64,000 bases of DNA, taken from assembly GCA_031429355.1 (NCBI GenBank), contig JANOZM010000004.1, forward strand, positions 558,001-622,000, given 5' to 3'. The stretch comes from JANOZM01 sp031429355. GTDB taxonomy: Bacteria > Pseudomonadota > Gammaproteobacteria > Burkholderiales > Burkholderiaceae_E. The notes beneath the pieces were generated by a model. It was not told the origin of the DNA and searched no databases. It saw nothing but the letters and a program-made list of their open reading frames with translations. Of the stretch, positions 26,182 through 35,540 are shown in pieces. A program made the position numbers and the translations under genes. Within the stretch, counting starts at the first letter, position 1; each line of letters starts with the position of its first letter.

Positions 26182-26610
26182 CGGAAGCGAGCTAGACGGT
26201 CGCTGGTCAGCTTGCTGGCCAGAGGAAGGTCCGGACTCCGCAGGGTAGAGTGCTGGCTAACGGCCAGGCGTTGGGGTTACGTTTGTGCAAACAAACTTGG
26301 CAATGGCGACGGAAAGTGGAACAGAAAACAAACCGCTGGTTAGTTGCGTAAGCAAATAATCAGTAAGGGTGAAATGGTGAGGTAAGAGCTCACCGCAAGT
26401 GCAGCGATGCAACTTGGCATGCTAAACCCCACTCGGAGCAACATCAAATAGGCACGCGTGAATAGTTTGCGTAAGCAATCGATTCGAAGGGCGACTCGTT
26501 CAAGCGTGCGGGTAGATGGCTAGAGCCATGCAGTAATGCATGTGCCCAGAGGAATGATCGTCACAGTGCTGCAAAGCGTTGAACAGAATCCGGCCTATCG
26601 GTTCGCTTCC
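26182..26610 (+). ncRNA. rnpB: RNase P RNA, bacterial class A
   Basis: Catalytic RNA that trims the 5' leader of tRNA precursors. The outer P1 stem is formed by GGAAGCGAGC near 26183 and GTTCGCTTCC at 26601-26610. The highly conserved GAGGAAGGTCCGGACTCC block follows near 26222, with GGGTAGAGTGCTGGCTAACG just after, GGTGAAATGGTGAGGTAAGAGC in the centre and ACAGAATCCGGCCTATCG near the 3' end, which pairs to form the tRNA CCA-binding region. A short T run follows the P1 stem. The ends are accurate to a few bases. Confidence 0.95.
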
Positions 26611-26762
26611 ACTTTTTCGCAATAACGATTGGTGTGCGTTGTTCGAATTGTATTCTTTGGTTCGATACCACCAACAATTTTCGTAATTTCGGACTAAAAA
26701 ATTAGGCTGCATTGCGTATTTTTGTAATTGACAAGTAAAATCAAGAAAAACCAAGGTACTAG

Positions 26763-27878
26763 ATGGAACAAATTTGCCAGATACAGATTAAAGACTTTCG
26801 AGGTATCGAGCAGCTAGAAATCAACGATATTGCGCGAATCAATTTATTTGTTGGATTAAACAGCGTTGGTAAAAGCTCGATTTTAGAGGCTGTTCATTTG
26901 GCCTGTTCGGGCAATCAGCCAATGGAATTCATGCAAATGAATCAGGCTAGACGTCTCTACGCATCACACAGCACGCTTGGCGCCGAAAGCTACTTTTACA
27001 ATTACGACCTTGGAAGAACGCCTAAGTGCACGATTGAAATTTGTCAAACAGGCCCAATCAAAACTGCTAGTTCTGGTTCTCATTCAATTGCGATGGGATG
27101 GAAAGCAGATCAATCACCTGCGCCTATCCAAACCACGGTGAATGAATCTGGGCAAGTGGTTGCAGCAGTTTCGAACCTTGTAAATTCGCAACTGGGTTCG
27201 TTGGTTGTTACTTACAAGCACCCACCGAATCAGGAGCACGAGAGTGAAATCGCTTTTGTTCCAAACGGGTCGCATACGAAACGATTTGAAGCTTGTAGCT
27301 ACTGTATTCAATCCAAATTTTTTTCGTTGGGCCAGGGAATCAACATTGAAATCGCTCAGTGGATATCTAAACAAGAACGACAAGGTGGAAAATCGGCCTT
27401 TGTAAATTTTATGAAGGCCGTCGATGTTCGCATTGAAGATGTTTTCGTAAGCGCAGAGACCCAACCGGCAAGCGCTTCATTCGTGCTTGCAGGGCAAGAA
27501 AAGTCTTATCCAATCGCCTTAATGGGGGATGGCGTTAGACGCGCTGCAGAGTTTGCGCACGGTTTGATCGATTCAAGCACTAAAGTAGTCTGCATCGATG
27601 AAGTCGATGCCGGAATCCATAAGGACGCGATGATCGGGGTTTGGAGAGGGATCTATCAACAGGTCAAGTCCAAGGAGTCTCAAGTTTTCGCAACAACACA
27701 TGACCGTGAAATGGTGGTCAGATTGTTAAATGCGGTACGAGAGACTGAAGACGGCGAAATAAATGACATCTGCCTACATCAAATTTTTCGCCGCAGTGAT
27801 GGATCAATCGGAGTTACAAGTATTAGAGGTTCTGAGATTGAAGATAACATCCAAGCCGACCTTGAATTGATGCGATAA
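26763..27878 (+). CDS. AAA/ABC-type ATPase of an OLD-like two-gene module
   Basis: A 371-residue ATPase of the OLD/RecF-like class. It begins IKDFRGIEQLEI, has Walker A GLNSVGKSS at residues 31-39 and Walker B CIDEVDAGIH with D279 and E280, then the FATTHDREMV switch histidine region. There is no nuclease domain. The next gene, two bases downstream, encodes a TOPRIM-like protein. Together they mirror split OLD systems such as PARIS or AbiL, in which an ATPase partners a separate nuclease or toxin. It lies directly after rnpB. A role in phage defence is inference from architecture. Confidence 0.85.
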   Translation: MEQICQIQIKDFRGIEQLEINDIARINLFVGLNSVGKSSILEAVHLACSGNQPMEFMQMNQARRLYASHSTLGAESYFYNYDLGRTPKCTIEICQTGPIKTASSGSHSIAMGWKADQSPAPIQTTVNESGQVVAAVSNLVNSQLGSLVVTYKHPPNQEHESEIAFVPNGSHTKRFEACSYCIQSKFFSLGQGINIEIAQWISKQERQGGKSAFVNFMKAVDVRIEDVFVSAETQPASASFVLAGQEKSYPIALMGDGVRRAAEFAHGLIDSSTKVVCIDEVDAGIHKDAMIGVWRGIYQQVKSKESQVFATTHDREMVVRLLNAVRETEDGEINDICLHQIFRRSDGSIGVTSIRGSEIEDNIQADLELMR

Positions 27879-27880
27879 GT

Positions 27881-28552
27881 ATGCCCCGCACAGATCAACG
27901 CAAAGAGTCTGAGACATTCTCATTTGATAATGCTCACGTGTTCGTCGAAGGCCACGCAGCTAAGAACTTTATTGAAAATTGGGCGGAAAAGTTCTTACCG
28001 AAAATAACATCAAACCTGGTCTTTCACGCGTTTCAAGTTGATGGCGAAAAAGGCCATCAGAACATTGATAAAGCAATAAAAGCGTGGGAAAATGCCGTCA
28101 AAAGGGAACTCTCGAACGTTGATCCAGTAGTTGCAATTATTGCCGACAACGATCCTGCTGGACACGGTTACGTTTCCGAGTTTGACACAAGATTCAAAGC
28201 GTTGGGTGTTCAAAAAAAATATAGTCTAAAACTTCCAACTAACGCCGTGGGCGCGCTTGAAGCGAGTTTGATTGATTCGGTACGCGACCCCAATTTACTT
28301 AAGTGCGCCACAGACTTTGCCACATGTATTCCGAATAGTAGAAGTGGAAAAACCGATAGCCAAGCCAAAAAAAATTGGGAAAATAAAGTTATAGTTCATT
28401 CATTACTAGCCTCAACAAGTAATCCTGAGGGTGCGCTCTGGACACCTAATCTCTTTGACGAACTTTGGAATAACGATTCAGATGAACTCAGGGCTTTGCG
28501 ACAGTTTTTAGAACAAGTCGCAACGGCAAAAACGCCAGGGTTGCCTGTCTAG
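27881..28552 (+). CDS. TOPRIM-like (DUF3226/DUF4435-type) partner of the ATPase
   Basis: A 223-residue protein. The TOPRIM signature is visible as a glutamate in HVFVEGHAAKNFI (E23) and the DxD motif in IIADNDPAG (D89, D91), with hydrophobic strands before each. TOPRIM domains in OLD, GajA and PARIS AriB proteins cut nucleic acid with a divalent metal. The C-terminal third is helical and unassigned. Its ATG is two bases after the ATPase stop, which implies a functional pair. The exact Pfam family needs a profile search. Confidence 0.7.
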   Translation: MPRTDQRKESETFSFDNAHVFVEGHAAKNFIENWAEKFLPKITSNLVFHAFQVDGEKGHQNIDKAIKAWENAVKRELSNVDPVVAIIADNDPAGHGYVSEFDTRFKALGVQKKYSLKLPTNAVGALEASLIDSVRDPNLLKCATDFATCIPNSRSGKTDSQAKKNWENKVIVHSLLASTSNPEGALWTPNLFDELWNNDSDELRALRQFLEQVATAKTPGLPV

Positions 28553-28596
28553 CCCTCGTTACCAATCGTTTCATCCACTGGTGCGCGTCAAGGTTT

Positions 28597-29466
28597 ATGA
28601 ATCTAAAACACTTATTTGTACTCTTGGTCCCCTTCATTGGCGTAGTGGTTTTAGCCATCTTTAAACCGATATTAGTGCTTAACGTTTTGGCGGTGGGTGG
28701 TGCTTATCAACTGACGCCTGATGTTGCTTACGGAAAATTAACGCGCCAAAAATTAGATGTCTACCAACCGAACACCGCGGCCCCGTTAGGTGGCTACCCG
28801 ACGGTAGTGTTTTTTTACGGTGGCTCGTGGAATCGCGGCGACCGGGCAGACTATAAATTTGTAGCCGCCGCGTTAGCCTCACGAGGTGTTTTAACCTTTG
28901 TTGCTGACTATCGCTTGTATCCCGATGTGCGCTATCCCGATTTCTTAAATGACTCGGCTCAAGCTTTAGCATTTGGTCTCGAAAATGCGATGCAGTACAA
29001 AGGTAATCCGAAAAAAGTCTTTGTAATGGGACATAGTGCGGGTGCTTACAACGCGGCGATGCTGGCGTTTGATGGGCGTTGGTTGCAAGCCGTCAAGCAC
29101 TCGCCTACAGAACTGGCTGGGTTTATTGGTATTGCCGGCCCTTATAATTTTTTACCAATGACTAACCCCGATACACAACCGGTATTTTTTCATCCAAATT
29201 ATCCGAGTGGCTCGCAACCAATTGACTATGTTTCAAAAACGTCGCCGCGTAGTTTCTTAGGTGCAGCAGCTGTTGATCCATTAGTTGTTCCGCAACGTAA
29301 TACGGTGCTCTTGGCCGAGCGTTTAACGGCCGTTGGTAATGCACCCGTCCTAAAGTTGTACGATCGGGTTAATCACATGACGATCATTGCATCGTTTGCC
29401 GCGCCGTTGCGTTGGATGGCGCCGGTGTTTGACGACGTAATCGGCTTTATTCAGAGCGCGCCTTAG
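28597..29466 (+). CDS. Alpha/beta-hydrolase fold esterase, membrane-anchored or secreted
   Basis: A 289-residue hydrolase with an N-terminal hydrophobic helix (residues 5-35). Active-site features are the oxyanion motif FFYGGSWNRGD near residue 72, the nucleophile elbow MGHSAGAYN near 145, and a C-terminal DRVNHMTI with the catalytic histidine. It resembles the BD-FAE/hormone-sensitive-lipase-like group. The substrate is unknown. It lies just after the ATPase-TOPRIM module and overlaps the convergent MFS gene by 20 bases. Confidence 0.83.
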   Translation: MNLKHLFVLLVPFIGVVVLAIFKPILVLNVLAVGGAYQLTPDVAYGKLTRQKLDVYQPNTAAPLGGYPTVVFFYGGSWNRGDRADYKFVAAALASRGVLTFVADYRLYPDVRYPDFLNDSAQALAFGLENAMQYKGNPKKVFVMGHSAGAYNAAMLAFDGRWLQAVKHSPTELAGFIGIAGPYNFLPMTNPDTQPVFFHPNYPSGSQPIDYVSKTSPRSFLGAAAVDPLVVPQRNTVLLAERLTAVGNAPVLKLYDRVNHMTIIASFAAPLRWMAPVFDDVIGFIQSAP

Positions 29467-30649
29467 CCACGTAAAGTTCAGGCACTCGCAGGCAAAACAA
29501 TGCTCCAAGCCCAGCTGTAACAAAAGCGGCAAACATCGGTGCGCCGTTACCAAAACGTTCGATGATCCAGCCGCCAATCGAGAACGAACCCCCTAGCGCA
29601 ATCATAAACAAGGTCATACTCCAGGTGAATGCTTCGGTGGAATACTCAGGAGCCGTGAGCTTACCTAGCTGCATTTGGCTAGCGGTCAAAGCCGGACCAA
29701 CAGCAGCCCCACAAAAGGCGCAACCCAAAGCAAATAACCACAGCGATTGCACGTTAGTTAAAGCCAAGCTAAATGCCGAAATCCAAACTAAGGCAATCGA
29801 CATTTGACGGTTTAAAGGCCAGGCAAATTGACGGGTACCGTAAAGCAAACCGGCGATACCTGAAGGAATTGAAAAGGCTGCAAAGAGCCACCCAACCGCT
29901 GCTTCGTTATTGGCCGCTTTACTTGCAGCCATCATGCCGATCTCTTGAAGTCCAAAGGTTGCTCCAATCGATATCGACACCATAAGAGCGCGTCTTACGC
30001 CCATTGTTTTTAACGGACCAAGCCAATGGCGTTCGCCCAGTTCTACATTGCCCCAACGCTCCATTGCGCCCGACCGTGAAAACAAAATAACGCCAATTAA
30101 CATCATTGCAGCAGAGAACAATAAAGCACTTTGTGGTGACTTCATGAGCAAAAATCCACTAACGATTAATGGACCGAAAACAAACACCGATTCCATAATG
30201 ACACCCTCAAGCGCAAAGCCCAGTTGCTTGGTGTTGTCGGGAAAATCGGATTTGCGCCACATAGCGCGAACCGTCATTGAAACGGGGGGAAACGAGGCTC
30301 CCGCGCAAAAAGCAAAGCACATTAGGATCGGAACTGAAACGCGTTGATGCGCGGCATACACCAATGCCGCTATTGCGAGTGCGTGAATAATGCCCACCGG
30401 AACAATAATGCGGCGTGGGCCATTGCGATCAACCAAGCGACCAAAAACAGGCGAAGCAAGCCCCAGCGCAATTAAATAAGCTGCGCTTACTGTGCCGCCA
30501 ATAGCAAACGATGAATACAACTGCTGAGCCATTAAAGTAATAGCCAAGCCGTTAATGCCAGCGGGCAGTCGCGGTAAAATTGAAGTCAGAACAATGCGCC
30601 GCAGTGCTTTATCGACGAACAATGTTCTATAAGGTTGAAGGTTCAACAA
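29447..30649 (-). CDS. Major facilitator superfamily transporter
   Basis: A 400-residue inner-membrane protein with about 12 hydrophobic helices in two halves. The loop between helices 2 and 3 reads FGRLVDRNGPRR, the MFS signature position. The substrate cannot be inferred; no regulator or catabolic genes are adjacent. It is divergent from the SUI1-like gene and convergent with the esterase. Confidence 0.85.
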   Translation of the reverse strand: MLNLQPYRTLFVDKALRRIVLTSILPRLPAGINGLAITLMAQQLYSSFAIGGTVSAAYLIALGLASPVFGRLVDRNGPRRIIVPVGIIHALAIAALVYAAHQRVSVPILMCFAFCAGASFPPVSMTVRAMWRKSDFPDNTKQLGFALEGVIMESVFVFGPLIVSGFLLMKSPQSALLFSAAMMLIGVILFSRSGAMERWGNVELGERHWLGPLKTMGVRRALMVSISIGATFGLQEIGMMAASKAANNEAAVGWLFAAFSIPSGIAGLLYGTRQFAWPLNRQMSIALVWISAFSLALTNVQSLWLFALGCAFCGAAVGPALTASQMQLGKLTAPEYSTEAFTWSMTLFMIALGGSFSIGGWIIERFGNGAPMFAAFVTAGLGALFCLRVPELYVAKARSE

Positions 30650-30761
30650 AGTTTAATTTGGTAAAAAACGAATCACCAAAGACAATACCACTTTGAACCC
30701 ACCAAGACAGCTGCGAAGGCCTGTTACTTGGGTGCGCTGCGACCTAATTGTGAAACCGCTA

Positions 30762-31121
30762 ATGACCAGTAAAAACTCCACCTTAGTGTATTCAACCGAG
30801 TTGGGTAAAACCTGCCCCACATGCCGAATGGCCTTAACTAGTTGCACATGCAAGCAATTGCAAATGAGCCGCGTAGTGGGCGATGGCGCAGTACGCGTGT
30901 CGCGCGAAACCAAAGGTCGCGGCGGTAAAACCGCAACCGTTGTTAAAGGTTTGGCATTAAATACAGAGGCGTTAATTGTGCTGGCAAAGAAATTGAAAGC
31001 TGCCTGCGGAAGCGGTGGCGCAGTAAAGGACGGCGTGATTGAAATTCAAGGCGACCATTGCGAAAAAGTAATGGTGTTATTAGAAAAAGATGGGATTAAG
31101 CCCAAGCGATCTGGCGGGTAA
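30762..31121 (+). CDS. SUI1/YciH-family translation factor
   Basis: A 119-residue protein from ATG 30762. Residues about 12-35 hold a CPTC and CTCK cysteine group, probably zinc binding, and residues about 50-115 are the SUI1 (eIF1-like) domain with VRVSRETKGRGGKTATVVKGL, then GDHCEKVMVLLEKDGIKPK. Bacterial YciH can influence initiation-codon choice and translation under stress. The frame extends 23 codons upstream without resemblance to the family. Confidence 0.9.
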   Translation: MTSKNSTLVYSTELGKTCPTCRMALTSCTCKQLQMSRVVGDGAVRVSRETKGRGGKTATVVKGLALNTEALIVLAKKLKAACGSGGAVKDGVIEIQGDHCEKVMVLLEKDGIKPKRSGG

Positions 31122-31155
31122 TCGTAACAAATCCGGATGGGTCGAAGTTACGATT
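31120..31155 (+). terminator. Inverted repeat downstream of the SUI1-like gene
   Basis: AATCGTAAC at 31120-31128 and GTTACGATT at 31147-31155 are perfect 9-bp arms around an 18-base loop, starting within the stop codon. ATTTGG follows, so the T run is weak. Confidence 0.4.
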
Positions 31156-31280
31156 ATTTGGCCTTTTGAAAGTGCCCATTCATCGGTGTGATTAGACCGC
31201 CGATCAGTGGCAATTGAATCATTTTTTTTGCGTTCTTTCTGACTGTTACATTGCTGCTTGCCCCCTAGTGCGCGTGCACG

Positions 31281-33629
31281 ATGAAAGTAAGCTCCGTGAT
31301 CAAATTTATTTTTTCTTGTCGTAATTCGATAGCCATTAAATTTTTAGTAACTTTACACTTAGGGGCCTTTGTTAGCGCTTGTGGAAATTCCTCAGAGACT
31401 CTTAACACCACCAACGAAACCAGCTCGCCAAGCAGCTTGAACGCAAGTGCTGGCGCTGCACCATTAGCCGCTGCAGTTGCTTCGATTAGTGTCGACCCAA
31501 CCGGCCCATTTGGTCTTGCTGGCTTTACCCAATGCGGCACTGAGGGCGGCAGCGTTGATTTAAAGGTAAATACGCATTTGGCTTATGGCGCTAACAATGC
31601 GTTTGTCTACCTTTTTAATCAAATAGGTACTGTAAAAATTGACACCACAACATTTGGTAGTGATCCAATTTTTGGAACCGGAAAATTAGCGTACTGCAAA
31701 CCGGTTGTTGCCGGTGCGGATGCGCCGTCGTTTATTTCAGCGCTGAGTAAAATTAAGCAACACTTGAGCGGTTCGGCGGTGCTAACCGCAGCGCAAATTA
31801 ACGAACAAGCTAGCCTGCTTGCTTCAACGATGTACACCATTGTAAGCAGTGAGGCAGCGCTTACCGACGCACTTAGTATTGTTGAGCTTTACGATAAAAA
31901 ATATGGTGCTTTTTTTGTCGGTGCATCGACAAAAGGCGGGTTCGAAAATAAACCTGGCAGCACCGATGGTGTCGAACTGGCCCGCGCAGTATTTGCCGTG
32001 CAGCAGGGAATTTTTGATCAAGCGTTTGCAGCGTCGGCTTATCCAAAGTATCGGGCGATATTAGCTAACCAAAAATTTGCGACCTCAGATTTTTATCCTG
32101 GAAAAGTGAAATTGGCGGCTGATCCAAGCCGCGTTTATAGTGCAAAAATAAACGCTTCAATGCCCAAATTTATCGGCAAACCTACAGCGTTTTCTAGTAC
32201 TCCCGCGCTTCGACCAACTGGGTATTATTTAGCCGCTGGTGATACGGCTACGGTCACGGTTCCGTCGGCCTTAGTTGGCAAGGGTTTTACTATTCAAGTC
32301 GGTGCCCATAAGCAGGATAAAACGGGTAGTAGTCCGGTCAAACGATTTTTTAGAATTAGCAATAAATTTCCCATCACTAGCACGTCCGTAGAAGTGGTTA
32401 ATCCGTTTGGTGGCGGTATTTATATCAACGTGCCCTACCTTGCAGACGCAGGCCTAGTCGATGTGCAAATAAAGAACGCCGTTCCAGCACCGTTTTTTTC
32501 AGCGACGGCGCATAACAAAACAACTTTGGCCGAATGGATTGCAACGCAAAGAAACAACGCTGCACCTTGGGCTGATTTTGAGAGCGATAAGTTCATGATG
32601 CAAGTGCCGACTAGTTTTATTTATAACTATGCCGACCCTGTTGAGCTAATGCGGCATTGGGATATGCGTATGGATGCGGTTTCGGAACTAATTGGGCAGC
32701 CTTTAGTGAGAAACAATGTGATTCTTTATATCCAAGCCGATACCGACATTATGTTTGGTGGATTTGGAATTGGTTATCCGGCTATTAACAATGCTTACAA
32801 CCCAGCTGATGCAACCGACGGTAACAAAAAGATTTGGTACCTAAACGCTAGTAGTGATTTCTGGGCCACTGAATTTCATGAGCTAGGCCATGCGCAGCTG
32901 TACAGCAATTTTCCGGGTGAAGGTGAGGCCGCTGTTAATTTGTTAGCTGCTGCGGTTTGGAGTCAAAAGTATGGCCTCGATATCGATCTGGCTTTTGGTA
33001 AATCGTTTCTTAATCAAACGCAAATTAATCGAGATCAAGCCGCGCTTAATTGGATGGTGACGCCAAACTTTCGTGCGGGTAAGCCAATGGATACCTCCAA
33101 CACAACCAAAGACGAAGTGCGCTATCAACATCGCGGTTGGGGCAAATACGTCGAAATTGCAGCGTTGTTTGGCTGGGACAAGTTAAGTGCTTTTTACAAG
33201 CAAGAAAACCTAGACTACACCACACCGGTCGCCAGCGATGGTCTTGCGGGAGTTGATAGCCGTATTTTTAGAATGTCGAAGTCGGCGGGTGTAGACCTAA
33301 CGCCACTTATTCATTTTTGGGGTGTTCAACCCGTCGATCGAGTAAAGCTGGCTAGTGCAATTGCAACGGCGGGATTAAAGCCTTCCGCTGCGATTTATGA
33401 TCGTCTGACGCGCTACAAAACACTTATTCCTTTAAACAACGCGTCCTTTGCCGATCATGCAAGAACCTTTTTAGCAAAAACCGCGGTCACTGCGGGCCCA
33501 AGCCCCGACTACGGCGAGGGTTGGTATTTTGTTTGGTTGCCTTTGTACGATTCGACCCACGGCGCAGCTGCACAAACCGCCATGGGCGAAATCATCAATC
33601 GTTATTTTCCAGCGGGACGACCTAATTAA
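31281..33629 (+). CDS. M60/enhancin-like zinc metallopeptidase lipoprotein
   Basis: A 782-residue exported protein. The leader ends in a lipobox-like FVSAC near residue 34, so it is probably lipid-anchored. Residues about 410-700 resemble the peptidase M60 domain (SslE and viral enhancin family): HELGH at 533-537 provides two zinc ligands and the catalytic glutamate, with a third ligand candidate in GEGEAAVN about 11 residues later. Known M60 enzymes act on mucin-type O-glycoproteins. The middle region holds beta-rich segments such as GYYLAAGDTATVTVP, a family feature preceding the catalytic domain. Confidence 0.82.
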   Translation: MKVSSVIKFIFSCRNSIAIKFLVTLHLGAFVSACGNSSETLNTTNETSSPSSLNASAGAAPLAAAVASISVDPTGPFGLAGFTQCGTEGGSVDLKVNTHLAYGANNAFVYLFNQIGTVKIDTTTFGSDPIFGTGKLAYCKPVVAGADAPSFISALSKIKQHLSGSAVLTAAQINEQASLLASTMYTIVSSEAALTDALSIVELYDKKYGAFFVGASTKGGFENKPGSTDGVELARAVFAVQQGIFDQAFAASAYPKYRAILANQKFATSDFYPGKVKLAADPSRVYSAKINASMPKFIGKPTAFSSTPALRPTGYYLAAGDTATVTVPSALVGKGFTIQVGAHKQDKTGSSPVKRFFRISNKFPITSTSVEVVNPFGGGIYINVPYLADAGLVDVQIKNAVPAPFFSATAHNKTTLAEWIATQRNNAAPWADFESDKFMMQVPTSFIYNYADPVELMRHWDMRMDAVSELIGQPLVRNNVILYIQADTDIMFGGFGIGYPAINNAYNPADATDGNKKIWYLNASSDFWATEFHELGHAQLYSNFPGEGEAAVNLLAAAVWSQKYGLDIDLAFGKSFLNQTQINRDQAALNWMVTPNFRAGKPMDTSNTTKDEVRYQHRGWGKYVEIAALFGWDKLSAFYKQENLDYTTPVASDGLAGVDSRIFRMSKSAGVDLTPLIHFWGVQPVDRVKLASAIATAGLKPSAAIYDRLTRYKTLIPLNNASFADHARTFLAKTAVTAGPSPDYGEGWYFVWLPLYDSTHGAAAQTAMGEIINRYFPAGRPN

Positions 33630-33663
33630 ACTATTGCGAGAATAAAAGCGCAAGCCTGCAAAA

Positions 33664-34647
33664 TTAACGTCGTGGGTCTGGCACGTAACCTGCCTGACTA
33701 TCTGGAAACGGATCGGGGCGACGTGGGCTTGTGCGGTTTGGTTGAATAACCCCCATTGCGACTAAGTTCGAATAGTTGTCGTAGCGAATACGAATAATTT
33801 CTGCTGGTTGATCGCTGGCGCGCTCGAATGATGTACGGCTTACTTGCGAATTTTCACGCTCGCCGTGACCGGTGCCCAACTTGGCTGCGGGAGGTGACAT
33901 TGCGCCAGCTAAGGCACTACTGCGATTAGTCGACTTTTCTTGGCTTTGATCGGCCGCAGCTTCGGCGCGTGAGCCCGCCGATGCGGATTTAGATTCTTTC
34001 GCTGAACTCGAATCAGCGGCTCCGGTCGAAGCGCCAGCGCGTGCCGATTGTGGAGCCGGTGCTGGTGTGGCAGTAGGTGCTGGAGGCGCTGACGCTGCAG
34101 ATTGTTCCGCAACTGGTGATTGAGCCGACGGACGTTGCGATGACGAATGCCTTGGTGATGAGTGCGAGTAGTCGCGCGATAATTCTGCAACTTTTTCTTT
34201 AAAAATCGCGACGCCGATTACGCCGACATCGCGGGGCCGTCCGGTTTGTTCCGCGTAACTATTAGGCGATGCAGTAAATTCAAATGCAGCAACAGCGCTA
34301 TCGCTTTTGCGCCATCCTGTAATTTCATAGTTTTGCCAAGCGCTAAACACATAGCCGCTTTGCACAAGGCTGGCGGTTTGGCCTGTTACTACGTTTACGC
34401 CGTCTACTGATGTAACGGCTAGTACCCGAGCCGATTGTTTATTGTTAATTTCGATTGCATATTTATTGCCCGGTGTGCCTGCTACCCAATATTCGCCGCG
34501 ATAGTAATGTACTGGTAACGATTGGCCTGTGTTGCGGTCGATAACATTAATGGTCGCTAGTTTCCCCAGCGCATGTGCGGGCAGGCTAGTTGCACTAAGC
34601 GCGGTCCAGACAGCAAGAGTGGTAGTGGCAAACAAGGCTTTTTTCAT
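33664..34647 (-). CDS. Exported protein of unknown function with Ala/Ser/Pro-rich middle
   Basis: A 327-residue protein with a clear signal peptide ending LPAHA. Residues about 28-150 form a beta-rich domain with YYRGEYWVAGTPGNKYAIEI and a FSAWQNYEITGWRKSD segment. Residues about 165-260 are low-complexity Ala, Ser, Pro and Gln. The C-terminus ends YVPDPRR. I do not recognise a named family. It is probably periplasmic or surface-located. It stands alone, convergent with the M60 gene. Confidence 0.65.
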   Translation of the reverse strand: MKKALFATTTLAVWTALSATSLPAHALGKLATINVIDRNTGQSLPVHYYRGEYWVAGTPGNKYAIEINNKQSARVLAVTSVDGVNVVTGQTASLVQSGYVFSAWQNYEITGWRKSDSAVAAFEFTASPNSYAEQTGRPRDVGVIGVAIFKEKVAELSRDYSHSSPRHSSSQRPSAQSPVAEQSAASAPPAPTATPAPAPQSARAGASTGAADSSSAKESKSASAGSRAEAAADQSQEKSTNRSSALAGAMSPPAAKLGTGHGERENSQVSRTSFERASDQPAEIIRIRYDNYSNLVAMGVIQPNRTSPRRPDPFPDSQAGYVPDPRR

Positions 34648-34794
34648 AGGTTTCTCCGACTAAATTGAGGGTTGATAGTCGATTAAACGTTTGGCTTTAT
34701 GAAATCGGGTTAAAGCCAAGAAAATATTTTTTAAATCGTCTAAGATGATTAAAACAATGTGCCCACTCCAAAGAAAATTGCCAAACTAGCAGCC

Positions 34795-35016
34795 ATGAAC
34801 AAACACTCTATCGAATTACGCGGTGACTCAATTCGCCTTTGCGATCTCTTAAAAATCGTGGGTTTAGCCGACAGCGGGGCGCGTGGTAAGCAATTGGTTG
34901 CCCAAGGTCTAGTCACCGTTGATGGACACGCAGAAAGCCGTAAAACTGCACAAATCCGAGTGGGACAAGTGGTGCGTATTGACGATCATCAAATCGAATT
35001 AACAGCCGAACTTTAA
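34795..35016 (+). CDS. S4-domain RNA-binding protein, YbcJ-like
   Basis: A 73-residue protein from ATG 34795 consisting of one S4 domain: LCDLLKIVGLADSGARGKQLV then GLVTVDGHAESRKTAQIRVGQ. The small size and motif match YbcJ-type stand-alone S4 proteins, which bind structured RNA. A GTG 12 codons upstream (34759) is an alternative start, but the extra residues are not family-like. Confidence 0.85.
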   Translation: MNKHSIELRGDSIRLCDLLKIVGLADSGARGKQLVAQGLVTVDGHAESRKTAQIRVGQVVRIDDHQIELTAEL

Positions 35017-35045
35017 AAAGTTAGGTCACTTAGAGTGGAACCATA

Positions 35046-35486
35046 ATGCCCAATACCGTAAAAATACATCGAATAATAAAAGCGCCACCCGAGCGTGTCT
35101 ACAAAGCCTTCACGGACGCGGCGGCGATGGCAAAGTGGATTGCGCCTAATGGGTTTACTTGCACCGTGCATAATATGGATGTGCGCATTGGCGGCACTTT
35201 TAAAATGTCGTTTGCCAACTTCGCAACCGGCCATAGCCACTCGTTTGGTGGTGAATACTTAGAGTTAAAACCAAACGAAAAATTGCGCTATACCGACCAG
35301 TTTGATGACCCCAACCTGCCGGGTGTTTTAACCGTAACAGTTCTGCTAAAAGCGGTTTCGTGCGGGACCGAGTTAAATGTCACCCAAGACGGTATCCCCG
35401 ATGTCATTCCATTAGAGATGTGCTATTTGGGTTGGCAAAATTCGGTTCGGCAGTTGATGGAGTTGGTGGAGACTGAGGCCGGCTAA
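35046..35486 (+). CDS. SRPBCC/AHSA1-family protein
   Basis: A 146-residue single-domain protein of the START/SRPBCC fold, activator of Hsp90 ATPase homolog 1 (AHSA1)-like group. Typical strings are IIKAPPERVYKAFTDAAAMAKWI at residues 10-32 and LGWQNSVRQLMELVE at the end. Such proteins bind hydrophobic ligands; the ligand is unknown here. It follows the S4 gene by 29 bases. Confidence 0.85.
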   Translation: MPNTVKIHRIIKAPPERVYKAFTDAAAMAKWIAPNGFTCTVHNMDVRIGGTFKMSFANFATGHSHSFGGEYLELKPNEKLRYTDQFDDPNLPGVLTVTVLLKAVSCGTELNVTQDGIPDVIPLEMCYLGWQNSVRQLMELVETEAG

Positions 35487-35540
35487 TTCCCTTAAATCCA
35501 TCTGCAGGATTTTTCAGAATTCAATTATCCGTGCCGAACA

